Program-made: the position numbers and the translations under genes
The notes under the pieces: model-generated
Database searches by the model: none
Told to the model about the DNA's origin: nothing
What the model saw: the letters and a program-made list of their open reading frames with translations, nothing else
From: Haemophilus_D parainfluenzae_AD
GTDB taxonomy: Bacteria > Pseudomonadota > Gammaproteobacteria > Enterobacterales > Pasteurellaceae
Length of the DNA: 64,000 bases
NCBI RefSeq assembly: GCF_001679325.1
Contig: NZ_LZMX01000002.1
Direction: 5' to 3' (one strand)
Shown here: positions 1-7,972 of the stretch, in pieces
How the letters are laid out: each line of letters opens with the position of its first letter
Numbering within the stretch: the first letter of the stretch is position 1

Positions 1-1
1 G

Positions 2-850
2 GGTAGTTGTGGTTCAGGTGGACGCTTTGGCTTAGATTGGTTCTTCGAAGTGGTAAATGGGGATATTCGTGCCGTTAATTTTGCAAAAGAAGCGGTTCGT
101 CAAGCTCTTGTGAATTTAAGTGCGGTCGCTGCACCGGCAGGATTAATGCCGGTAGTATTAGGAGCCGGTTGGCCGGGCGTATTGCTTCATGAAGCAGTGG
201 GACATGGTTTAGAAGGGGATTTCAACCGCAAAGAAAGTTCCTTATTTACGGGTAAAATTGGTGAGTTAGTCACTTCACCATTATGTACGATTGTGGATGA
301 CGGTACATTACAAAACCGCCGTGGTTCTTTAACCATTGATGATGAAGGCGTGCCAAGTCAGTGTAACGTTTTAATCAAAGATGGGATTTTGCAAGGTTAC
401 ATGCAAGATAAACTCAATGCACGATTAATGGGTGTGAAACCAACAGGAAATGGTCGTCGTGAATCTTATGCACATTTACCAATGCCACGAATGACGAATA
501 CCTATATGTTAGCGGGGCAAAGCAAATTTGACGATTTAATCGCTTCTGTGGATCGCGGTATTTATGCACCGCACTTTGGTGGTGGGCAAGTGGATATTAC
601 CTCAGGTAAATTTGTGTTCTCAACTTCTGAAGCTTATCTGATCGAAAAAGGTAAAATCACGAAACCGGTTAAAGGCGCAACGTTAATCGGTAGCGGTATT
701 GATGTCATGCAAAAAGTCTCTATGGTCGCTGATAAAACAGACTTAGATCTTGGAATTGGTGTTTGTGGCAAAGATGGCCAAAGCGTGCCGGTCGGTGTTG
801 GTCAGCCCGCCTTGAAAATTGATGAAATTACCGTAGGTGGTACAAATTAA
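2..850 (+). CDS. tldD: Metalloprotease TldD, C-terminal part (left end cut by window)
   Basis: The reading frame is open from base 2, so the GTG at 50 is not the start; the gene begins left of the window. The roughly 280 residues present correspond to the C-terminal 60% of TldD, which is usually about 480 residues. The zinc motif HEAVGHGLEGD (HExxxH) lies about 45 residues after base 50 and the protein ends GGTN. TldD pairs with TldE/PmbA to degrade unfolded peptides; in E. coli the pair processes microcin B17 and CcdA. No tldE is visible here. A strong hairpin terminator follows the stop codon. Identification is confident; the N-terminus cannot be judged. Confidence 0.95.
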   Translation, partial: GSCGSGGRFGLDWFFEVVNGDIRAVNFAKEAVRQALVNLSAVAAPAGLMPVVLGAGWPGVLLHEAVGHGLEGDFNRKESSLFTGKIGELVTSPLCTIVDDGTLQNRRGSLTIDDEGVPSQCNVLIKDGILQGYMQDKLNARLMGVKPTGNGRRESYAHLPMPRMTNTYMLAGQSKFDDLIASVDRGIYAPHFGGGQVDITSGKFVFSTSEAYLIEKGKITKPVKGATLIGSGIDVMQKVSMVADKTDLDLGIGVCGKDGQSVPVGVGQPALKIDEITVGGTN

Positions 851-856
851 GCATGC

Positions 857-884
857 AGCCCGATAAATCATATCGGGCTTTTTT
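857..884 (+). terminator. Rho-independent terminator of tldD
   Basis: A perfect 9-bp stem AGCCCGATA/TATCGGGCT with a 5-base loop is followed by six T residues, seven bases after the tldD stop codon. Confidence 0.9.
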
Positions 885-1000
885 GTTCCTTTTATTTAAG
901 TGCGGTCAGTTTTTTCGATATTTTTATTCATCGCTTTCTCAGGAATAATCATTGGGTTAAGTGAGCAATTCTGCATACGACATTTCCATATCAATACTTT

Positions 1001-1016
1001 TGTGATCCCTATCACA
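1001..1016. promoter_or_regulatory. Perfect CRP-type site upstream of pntAB
   Basis: TGTGATCCCTATCACA matches both half-sites of the CRP consensus TGTGA-N6-TCACA exactly. It lies about 140 bases before pntA in the 307-base tldD-pntA gap, which also holds the tldD terminator and one uptake signal at 898-906. A possible -10 (TACATT, near 1068) lies about 55 bases downstream. I infer cAMP-CRP control of the transhydrogenase operon; the site is read directly, the regulation is not proven. Confidence 0.75.
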
Positions 1017-1157
1017 ATATCTTGTAAAACCAGTTAAAAAATTTCCCCAAACAATCGCAATAAGTGATACATTTATCGTTGCATGACTTTTTGTCATTTA
1101 AGAGACAGGGACAGGCGTGAGTTTGTCTGAAATTTCATCAACCAGAGGGAAACATTT

Positions 1158-2699
1158 ATGTTAATTGGTGTACCTAGAGAACTGCTTGAGAGCGAAAATC
1201 GTGTGGCAGCAACGCCAAAAACGGTTCAGCAGATCTTAAAACTGGGCTTTGACGTCATCGTAGAACATGATGCGGGATTCAAAGCAAGTTTTGAAGACCA
1301 AGCATTTATCGACGCCGGCGCAAAAATTGGCTCAAGTTCAGAAGTGTGGCATTCGGATGTGATTTTTAAAGTGAATCCACCAACGGATGCAGAAATTGAT
1401 CAAATGAAGGAAGGTGCAACACTTGTGAGCTTCATTTGGCGTGCACAAAATCCGGATTTAATGAAAAAACTCACGTCGAAAAAAATTAATGTATTAGCTA
1501 TGGATTCTGTGCCACGTATTTCCCGTGCGCAAGCGCTTGATGCATTAAGCTCTATGGCGAATATTTCTGGTTATCGTGCAGTGATTGAAGCGGCTCATGA
1601 ATTTGGTAGTTTCTTCACCGGACAAATTACCGCAGCAGGTAAAGTACCACCGGCAAAAGTATTAGTCATTGGTGCGGGTGTTGCGGGGCTTGCCGCGATT
1701 GGTGCAGCCAATAGCCTTGGTGCGATTGTACGAGCTTTTGACTCTCGTCCAGAAGTAAAAGAACAAGTACAAAGTATGGGCGCGTCTTTCTTAGAAATTG
1801 ATTTCAAAGAAGAAGGCGGTAGTGGCGATGGTTACGCGAAAGTGATGTCAGAAAAATTTAACCGCCGCGCGATGGAGCTTTATGCGGAACAAGCGAAAGA
1901 AGTGGATATCATTATTACCACTGCGGCAATTCCGGGTAAACCAGCCCCTCGCTTAATCACAAAAGAAATGGTTGATTCCATGAAACCGGGTTCTGTGGTG
2001 GTGGACTTAGCCGCAGCAACAGGCGGTAACTGTGCTTACACTGAAGCTGGCAAAGTGGTCACCACTGAGAACCAAGTGAAAGTGATTGGTTACACCGATT
2101 TCCCAAGCCGTTTACCAACACAATCTTCCCAACTTTACGGTACAAACTTAGTTAATTTATTAAAACTACTTTGTAAAGAAAAAGACGGCAAGATCAATAT
2201 CGATTTTGAAGATGTGGTATTACGCGGTGTGACAGTGGTTCGTGATGGTGAAGAAATTCCACCAGCGCAAATCCAAGTGTCAGCACAACCAAAACAAGAT
2301 GCGAAAGCAGCACAAAGTGCGGTTAAAAAAGAGGAGGAAAAACCAGCAGATCCTCGCATCAAATACGGTGTGATGGCAGGTGTAGGTGTGTTATTCCTCT
2401 GGCTTGCGTCTGTGGCGCCTGCTGCATTCCTTTCTCACTTCACCGTATTCGTATTGGCTTGTGTAGTCGGTTACTACGTGGTTTGGAACGTTAGCCACGC
2501 TTTACACACTCCACTTATGGCGGTAACCAATGCGATTTCAGGTATCATCATTGTGGGTGCATTACTACAAATTAGACAACCAACAGGCAACTTCTTTATT
2601 GATGCATTAGCCTTTGTGGCAATCTTGGTGGCAAGCATCAACATCTTTGGTGGTTTCCGTGTAACCCAACGTATGTTGGCGATGTTTAGAAAAGGTTAA
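1158..2699 (+). CDS. pntA: Proton-translocating NAD(P) transhydrogenase, alpha subunit
   Basis: PntA carries the NAD(H)-binding domain I and part of the membrane domain of the transhydrogenase that couples hydride transfer from NADH to NADP+ with inward proton flow. The 513 residues match the family length (about 510). The N-terminus starts MLIGVPREL, a Rossmann motif VIGAGVAGLAAIGA sits near residue 170, and four hydrophobic segments occupy residues 400-510. The ATG is preceded by AGAGGGAAA. pntB follows after ten bases, so the two form an operon. A CRP-type site lies upstream. Confidence 0.98.
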   Translation: MLIGVPRELLESENRVAATPKTVQQILKLGFDVIVEHDAGFKASFEDQAFIDAGAKIGSSSEVWHSDVIFKVNPPTDAEIDQMKEGATLVSFIWRAQNPDLMKKLTSKKINVLAMDSVPRISRAQALDALSSMANISGYRAVIEAAHEFGSFFTGQITAAGKVPPAKVLVIGAGVAGLAAIGAANSLGAIVRAFDSRPEVKEQVQSMGASFLEIDFKEEGGSGDGYAKVMSEKFNRRAMELYAEQAKEVDIIITTAAIPGKPAPRLITKEMVDSMKPGSVVVDLAAATGGNCAYTEAGKVVTTENQVKVIGYTDFPSRLPTQSSQLYGTNLVNLLKLLCKEKDGKINIDFEDVVLRGVTVVRDGEEIPPAQIQVSAQPKQDAKAAQSAVKKEEEKPADPRIKYGVMAGVGVLFLWLASVAPAAFLSHFTVFVLACVVGYYVVWNVSHALHTPLMAVTNAISGIIIVGALLQIRQPTGNFFIDALAFVAILVASINIFGGFRVTQRMLAMFRKG

Positions 2700-2709
2700 G
2701 GAGAAGACG

Positions 2710-4089
2710 ATGTCTGAAGGTTTAGTACAAGCAGCCTATATTATCGCTGCATTACTTTTCATTATGAGCTTAGCCGGTCTTTCTAAACATGAAACGGCAA
2801 AAGCTGGTTGTTGGTATGGTATTGTCGGTATGACAATAGCCCTTGTTGCAACCATTTTCGGCCCGCAATCAGAAGGTACATTATGGATCATTATTGCGAT
2901 GATCATCGGTGGCGTGATTGGTGTTCAACGCGCATTAAAAGTTGAAATGACTGAAATGCCTGAACTCGTTGCGATCCTTCACAGCTTTGTAGGTTTAGCA
3001 GCAGTGCTCGTAGGCTTTAACAGCTACGGCTTAACACTCGAAACTGACCCTGTGTTAATGAATATCCATAACGTTGAAGTATTCTTAGGGATCTTCATCG
3101 GTGCGGTAACATTCACGGGTTCTATCGTCGCATTCGGTAAATTAAGCGGCAAAATCAATTCAAAAGCGTTAATGTTGCCACATCGCCATAAATTAAATTT
3201 AGCAGCGTTAGTAGTATCTGCTTTATTGATGATAGCCTTCTTAAATAATCCAGATAGTATCTTCCCAGTGTTACTCATGACAGCGATTGCACTTGCATTC
3301 GGTTGGCACCTAGTGGCATCTATTGGTGGTGCGGATATGCCGGTTGTGGTTTCAATGCTTAACTCTTATTCTGGTTGGGCAGCGGCTGCAGCGGGTTTCA
3401 TGTTGAGCAATGACTTGCTTATCGTCACCGGTGCATTAGTGGGTTCTTCTGGTGCGATTCTTTCTTACATTATGTGTAAAGCGATGAACCGCTCATTTAT
3501 CAGCGTTATCGCAGGTGGTTTTGGTAATGATGTTCAAGTATCTTCTGATGAAGAACAAGGTGAACACCGTGAAACGACTGCAGAAGAAGTGGCTGAATTA
3601 CTTAAAAATGCAAGCTCTGTGATCATCACGCCAGGATATGGTATGGCGGTAGCACAAGCGCAATATCCAGTAGCTGAGATTACGGCGAAATTGCGTGAGC
3701 GTGGCATTAACGTGCGTTTTGGTATTCACCCTGTTGCAGGTCGTTTACCGGGTCATATGAACGTACTTTTAGCGGAAGCGAAAGTGCCTTATGACATCGT
3801 GCTTGAAATGGATGAAATCAATGACGATTTCGCGGATACTGATGTGGTATTGGTGATCGGTGCAAATGACACTGTAAACCCAGCTGCAATGGAAGATCCA
3901 AACAGCCCAATCGCAGGTATGCCAGTGTTAGAAGTATGGAAAGCTCAAAACGTTATCGTATTCAAACGCTCTATGGCGGTAGGTTACGCAGGCGTTCAAA
4001 ACCCATTATTCTTCAAAGAAAACACTCAAATGCTCTTTGGTGATGCAAAAGAACGTGTTGATGACATTCTTACTGCATTAAACAAATAA
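2710..4089 (+). CDS. pntB: Proton-translocating NAD(P) transhydrogenase, beta subunit
   Basis: PntB supplies most of the membrane channel (domain II, about eight or nine hydrophobic segments in residues 1-270) and the NADP(H)-binding domain III. The fingerprint GYGMAVAQAQ near residue 310 and the following Rossmann-like fold to residue 459 are the domain III nucleotide site. Length is normal (about 460). It has its own ribosome site AAGGAGAAG just after the pntA stop, and a terminator built from two inverted uptake signals follows. Confidence 0.98.
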   Translation: MSEGLVQAAYIIAALLFIMSLAGLSKHETAKAGCWYGIVGMTIALVATIFGPQSEGTLWIIIAMIIGGVIGVQRALKVEMTEMPELVAILHSFVGLAAVLVGFNSYGLTLETDPVLMNIHNVEVFLGIFIGAVTFTGSIVAFGKLSGKINSKALMLPHRHKLNLAALVVSALLMIAFLNNPDSIFPVLLMTAIALAFGWHLVASIGGADMPVVVSMLNSYSGWAAAAAGFMLSNDLLIVTGALVGSSGAILSYIMCKAMNRSFISVIAGGFGNDVQVSSDEEQGEHRETTAEEVAELLKNASSVIITPGYGMAVAQAQYPVAEITAKLRERGINVRFGIHPVAGRLPGHMNVLLAEAKVPYDIVLEMDEINDDFADTDVVLVIGANDTVNPAAMEDPNSPIAGMPVLEVWKAQNVIVFKRSMAVGYAGVQNPLFFKENTQMLFGDAKERVDDILTALNK

Positions 4090-4110
4090 GCAAAAACTGA
4101 AGTAAAACTG

Positions 4111-4143
4111 ACCGCACTTTGAGAGATTAAAGTGCGGTTTTTT
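4111..4143 (+). terminator. Terminator of pntAB made of two inverted uptake signals
   Basis: ACCGCACTT (4111-4119) and AAGTGCGGT (4130-4138) form a 9-bp stem around a 10-base loop, followed by T6. This head-to-head uptake-signal terminator is typical of Haemophilus. Confidence 0.9.
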
Positions 4144-4207
4144 GTCTATTGAGTTTTTCTCATAATTATTTAAAATCATTCAGCATTTTATTTTTTTAGA
4201 GATTTTC

Positions 4208-5047
4208 ATGAATAAGCACATCCTTTTTCTATTCCTTTTTTCTTTTTCAACTTCTACTTTAGCACTATTTCCAATTGAGAATGATTGGGCAAAGCATCAC
4301 TTACAAGGAAAAGTGAAATCAATTAAATCTAAGGAAGAAGGTAATTCAGCCTTACCAGATAATCGAAGTATAAGTTATCTGGATGTCTTCTATAATGAAC
4401 AAGGTTTTTTAATTAAAGAAAAGGAGCAGGGCGTTCTTTTTGACAAAGAAAAAATCACAATGCGTCACTATAAGTATGATGCTCAGAATCGATTATTGGA
4501 AATTCAAGATGACAATGTAACTGAAACCAATCCTGAGCTGAAAACTTTTAGCGCATTTTATCGTTATGTAGATAACCCAGATGGTAGTGGTGTCGTGCAG
4601 TTTGTAGAATATAAGAACATACCTGATTTTTCATCATCATATAAAGAACGTTTTTATGATAAAGCGGGTACTTTGCTCAAAACTCAAGAGTATGATGTAG
4701 AGAATAAAACAACATCAGATATAAAAAAATACGATTATGAAAATGGTAAACTGAGTAAAATATGCCGTATTGAAAATAATGTAGAAAGGGATTGTGATAC
4801 TTATCATTACGAAAATGATGGTTCATTTACCGAATCTTTAAACGTTTTTATCAATAGTGTGAAAAATTATTTTGATAAAGATCATCGCTTATTAAAAAGT
4901 GAAATTTTTAGTGTTGGAAAACGCATCAACTGGGTAACCGTATCATACCAATTTGATAAACATGGCAATGTTATTGAAGAGATAATCTATAACAAAGATG
5001 GGGCATGGAAAACCAAAAAGACTTATCAATATGAGTATTATGAATAG
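4208..5047 (+). CDS. Secreted protein of unknown function with YD-like repeats
   Basis: I do not recognise a named family. The 279-residue product starts with a Sec signal peptide (Lys3, hydrophobic residues 5-20, likely cleavage after TLA) without a lipobox cysteine, so it is probably periplasmic or exported. The rest is built of short tyrosine/aspartate-rich beta-hairpin units such as KYDAQNRLLEI, FYDKAGTLLKT, YFDKDHRLLKS and FDKHGNVIEE, which resemble the YD repeats of Rhs-type and wall-associated proteins but form only a short array. It stands alone between two terminators and contains no uptake signal. The A+T content looks higher than in its neighbours. Confidence 0.75.
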   Translation: MNKHILFLFLFSFSTSTLALFPIENDWAKHHLQGKVKSIKSKEEGNSALPDNRSISYLDVFYNEQGFLIKEKEQGVLFDKEKITMRHYKYDAQNRLLEIQDDNVTETNPELKTFSAFYRYVDNPDGSGVVQFVEYKNIPDFSSSYKERFYDKAGTLLKTQEYDVENKTTSDIKKYDYENGKLSKICRIENNVERDCDTYHYENDGSFTESLNVFINSVKNYFDKDHRLLKSEIFSVGKRINWVTVSYQFDKHGNVIEEIIYNKDGAWKTKKTYQYEYYE

Positions 5048-5116
5048 GATTCAATATAAGCGCTGACAGTAAAAATGGGGTTGTTTTTTATCCGATGTGT
5101 CTTACTAAAAAAATAT

Positions 5117-5148
5117 AAAAGTGCGGTCAAAATTGACCGCACTTTTTT
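5117..5148. terminator. Bidirectional uptake-signal terminator
   Basis: AAAAGTGCGGTCA and TGACCGCACTTTT form a long, nearly perfect stem with A-tracts and T-tracts on both sides, so it can end transcription of both the secreted-protein gene (+) and yedF (-). Confidence 0.88.
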
Positions 5149-5151
5149 ACA

Positions 5152-5421
5152 TTAACGTTGAATCAAATAGCGTAATTTGGTGCCATCTTGTTCTACGCTT
5201 AATAGTGTGTAACCGTGGTTTTTCGTATCAACAGGAATGTTGTTGATAGATTGGGCACAGTCACTTAATAGCTCTAAAATTTCGCCTTTTTGTAATTGTG
5301 GCATGGTTTCGAGCATCACGATCGCTGGATATGGGCAAGGTTCACCTAGCGTATCTAACGTGTAATCTGGGGTGATGTCTTTTGGATCTTTATCTAATTT
5401 TTGAACAACGGTAAATGCCAT
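5152..5421 (-). CDS. yedF: TusA-like sulfur/selenium relay protein YedF
   Basis: An 89-residue protein of the TusA/SirA/YedF fold. The family motif CPYPAIVML with its conserved Cys-Pro-x-Pro lies near residue 28, and a second cysteine is at the SDCAQSINN segment. These small proteins carry persulfide (or possibly selenide) groups. It lies 40 bases downstream of yedE on the same strand, the usual yedE-yedF pairing, which correlates with selenium use. Because a selenocysteine formate dehydrogenase gene is present at 42.6 kb, a role in selenium handling is a sensible inference but is not shown by the sequence. Confidence 0.88.
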   Translation of the reverse strand: MAFTVVQKLDKDPKDITPDYTLDTLGEPCPYPAIVMLETMPQLQKGEILELLSDCAQSINNIPVDTKNHGYTLLSVEQDGTKLRYLIQR

Positions 5422-5461
5422 AATAATATCCTCTTTTTTGAATGAATTCGTTAATATTTAA

Positions 5462-6685
5462 TTAGCAACCACAAGCTTGTGGATTCACTGCCGCAATTTT
5501 TGCTTTGGCTTTTTTCAAGAAGTGGCGTTCCCACCAAACGACAGCGATTAAGCAAACAATAAGCAAGCCGTAATTCACTAATAAACCGCCAACAGGGCCA
5601 AAGGATTTCAATAAGTTAAGTTTTTCGTAATCTAACGCAAGCACAGGGGCAAGATCGTCCCATGCGTAGGCTAAATAGGTTGAGCCAACAACATTACCCA
5701 CGCCTACCCACATAAAGTGAACTTGGCCTTCCATTGAACGATACATCCAACCGGTTTCACATCCGCCGGCTAACACAATACCGAAGCCAAATAATAAACC
5801 ACCGATAATTGCATTTGGACCCGCCCACATGATTTTGGCTGGCACGCCTAATTGAATGTAGCTGAATACGCCAAGCGTACCCACAAGAATACCGAAGATG
5901 ATGGCTTTTGCCATATAAGCACGGCCCGTTACCCATAAATCACGAAAGGCAGAAGTAAAACAGATTTGAGCACGTTCAATTAATAAGCCGAAAGCTAATC
6001 CACAAAGCATCGCAAAACCCAGTTTGATGGAGTTTGTCATCACATAAAGTGAAGCAATTAGGTAAGCAAAAAAGACCATCATACCAATCCAAAAACGACG
6101 AGTCGCTTGTTTGGGATCCGTTTCTTGTAATTTTGCCGCGCCTTTTTTCAATTCTAATTTCACGCGAAATATCGGAAGTAAGGTGACTTTTACCCCCGCG
6201 TAAGTGCCAATGGCTGTCGCAATCGTGAAGAACCAAGCGTGGACAGAAAATTGTGGAATACCGGTGAAGAGAGATGCAAGGTTACAACCCATCGCTAAAC
6301 GTGCACCAAACCCCGCTAATGCACCACCAATGAGGGCTTGAACAATACGACGTTTGTGTGGTTGATTACGCCATTTTACGTTGTTTGCCCAAAGTGCGGC
6401 AGAAATACAACCCGCGAACATACCTAAAATCATCACGCCATCAATACGGGTGAAGATCGTACCTTGCATACCGATAATTTTATAATAGCTCCAGTCGGAC
6501 ACATCGATGCCTAGTGCTTGTAAAGCATGACCGCCCCAACGGGTAAATTCCCCCGTAACCGCCCAATAAGTGCCAGTTACCCCAAAGTAATAAGCTGAAA
6601 TGAGCCCCGCAGCAATAACTGCGGCAACAGGATTCCAGTATTTAATCAGATAATTTTGTTTGAATTGTTGCAAAATCTCTTTCAT
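5462..6685 (-). CDS. yedE: YedE-family sulfur/selenium transport membrane protein
   Basis: A 407-residue polytopic membrane protein resembling E. coli YedE throughout, including the family segments TRWGGHALQALGI, FGARLAMGCNLASLFTGIP and AGGCETGWMYRSMEGQ, whose conserved cysteines (MGCN, GGCE) line the substrate path in the related YeeE thiosulfate channel. The C-terminus ends CGC. I chose the ATG at 6685 (MKEILQQFKQ), because it aligns with YedE; the frame stays open upstream for 46 more residues that look unrelated. yedF follows. YedE is associated with selenium-utilising organisms. Confidence 0.92.
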   Translation of the reverse strand: MKEILQQFKQNYLIKYWNPVAAVIAAGLISAYYFGVTGTYWAVTGEFTRWGGHALQALGIDVSDWSYYKIIGMQGTIFTRIDGVMILGMFAGCISAALWANNVKWRNQPHKRRIVQALIGGALAGFGARLAMGCNLASLFTGIPQFSVHAWFFTIATAIGTYAGVKVTLLPIFRVKLELKKGAAKLQETDPKQATRRFWIGMMVFFAYLIASLYVMTNSIKLGFAMLCGLAFGLLIERAQICFTSAFRDLWVTGRAYMAKAIIFGILVGTLGVFSYIQLGVPAKIMWAGPNAIIGGLLFGFGIVLAGGCETGWMYRSMEGQVHFMWVGVGNVVGSTYLAYAWDDLAPVLALDYEKLNLLKSFGPVGGLLVNYGLLIVCLIAVVWWERHFLKKAKAKIAAVNPQACGC

Positions 6686-6910
6686 GAGTGAGTTAATCCT
6701 TAAACTGAAATAATGATTTGCAAGTGCGGTATAAAATGAAGAGATTTTTGAAGTGTCTGCCATTTTCCTATACACAAAACTTGCGATATAAGACAAATGA
6801 ATTGTCGAGCAAAATAATAACATTTGTTTTTTAGTAATGCACGAGGGAAGAGATAATTATTTTGGATAATTTGCGCGTTAAGATGGAAGAATAAAGTCAA
6901 TTTATAGCAC

Positions 6911-7174
6911 TTATTTTTCCCTCAATATCAATTTTTCAATTAAAAAAACGAAGGCTATACTAATAAGCATCGTAAGCCCACCTGAAATGATGGCTAATAA
7001 ACAAATTATCCAAGTAGACTTGTCTATATTAAGGAAGGTAAAGAAATATAAACCAAATAGTAGGGAAAATGCACACCATAATCTCCAACTTAATTTGGGA
7101 TATTTATTGAATAGAAATTCAAATAATCCTTCAAAAAATAAACGGAAAAAACATTCAAAGATAATATTACCCAT
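6911..7174 (-). CDS. Small membrane protein of unknown function
   Basis: An 87-residue frame starting MGNIIFECFF with two clear hydrophobic segments (about residues 31-50 and 55-77) and a short charged tail ending LILREK. The composition is that of a real membrane protein, but no good ribosome site is visible; a TTG at 7186 is the alternative start. It stands alone between yedE and moeB. I do not recognise the family. Confidence 0.45.
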   Translation of the reverse strand: MGNIIFECFFRLFFEGLFEFLFNKYPKLSWRLWCAFSLLFGLYFFTFLNIDKSTWIICLLAIISGGLTMLISIAFVFLIEKLILREK

Positions 7175-7249
7175 AGTTTTTTTCAATGATAAGTCATCAT
7201 AATGATTCGTTTAGATAAACTTTATATCAGCCCAAATGTTAAGAGAAAG

Positions 7250-7972
7250 TTAAACAGGCAATTTCATTTCTCGGATACGCATGGTTAATCCATCGATCAA
7301 CAACAAGCGTCCACATAAATTTGAACCGATTTTTAACCGCACTTTGAGCGCTTCTAAGGCTTGAATTGAACCCACAATCCCTACAATTGGCGCCAGTACG
7401 CCTGCTTCTACACAACTTAAAACATTTTGTCCAAAAAGTTGGCTGAGTTGGCGATAGGTTGGCGTATGGGGTTCGTAAGTAAAGACAGAAACTTGTCCTT
7501 CTAAACGAATCGCCGCACCTGAAATTAGCGGAATCTTCGCTTTCTCACAACCACGATCGAGCGCATTACGAATATCCACGTTATCGGTACAATCGAGTAC
7601 CACATCAAAGTGCGGTATGATTTCCGCGAGTTTTTCTTCGGAAAGTTGTGCATTGATGGTTTCAATTTCGACGTGAGGATTAATCTGTTGTAACGCAATT
7701 TTTGCCGATTCCACTTTAGGCATATTTAATCGGCTATCGGTATGCAACACCTGACGTTGCAAATTAGAAAGCGATACGGTGTCGAAATCCAATAAGGTTA
7801 AATGACCCACGCCAGCGGCTGCAAGATATTGGCTTGCAGCACAGCCTAAACCGCCCAGGCCGACAATTAACATTCGGCTGTCTTTCAGCTTTTCTTGTCC
7901 GTCAAAATCGACCGCTTTTAAGATAATTTGGCGATTATAACGCAGTTCTTCTTCGTAGCTTAATTCAGCCAT
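7250..7972 (-). CDS. moeB: Molybdopterin-synthase adenylyltransferase MoeB, lacking the zinc cysteines
   Basis: MoeB activates the C-terminus of MoaD by adenylation so that sulfur can be loaded for molybdopterin synthesis. The ThiF/E1-like fold is clear: ATP loop GLGGLG at residues 38-43, the DCTDN motif near 127-131 and Cys187 in LSCVEAG. However, the two CxxC pairs that bind structural zinc in E. coli MoeB are gone: residues 172 and 175 are Thr and Gln (TYRQ instead of CYRC) and the protein stops at REMKLPV, before the second CxxC. The start overlaps the moeA stop as TAATG, so the genes are translationally coupled. Confidence 0.93.
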   Translation of the reverse strand: MAELSYEEELRYNRQIILKAVDFDGQEKLKDSRMLIVGLGGLGCAASQYLAAAGVGHLTLLDFDTVSLSNLQRQVLHTDSRLNMPKVESAKIALQQINPHVEIETINAQLSEEKLAEIIPHFDVVLDCTDNVDIRNALDRGCEKAKIPLISGAAIRLEGQVSVFTYEPHTPTYRQLSQLFGQNVLSCVEAGVLAPIVGIVGSIQALEALKVRLKIGSNLCGRLLLIDGLTMRIREMKLPV

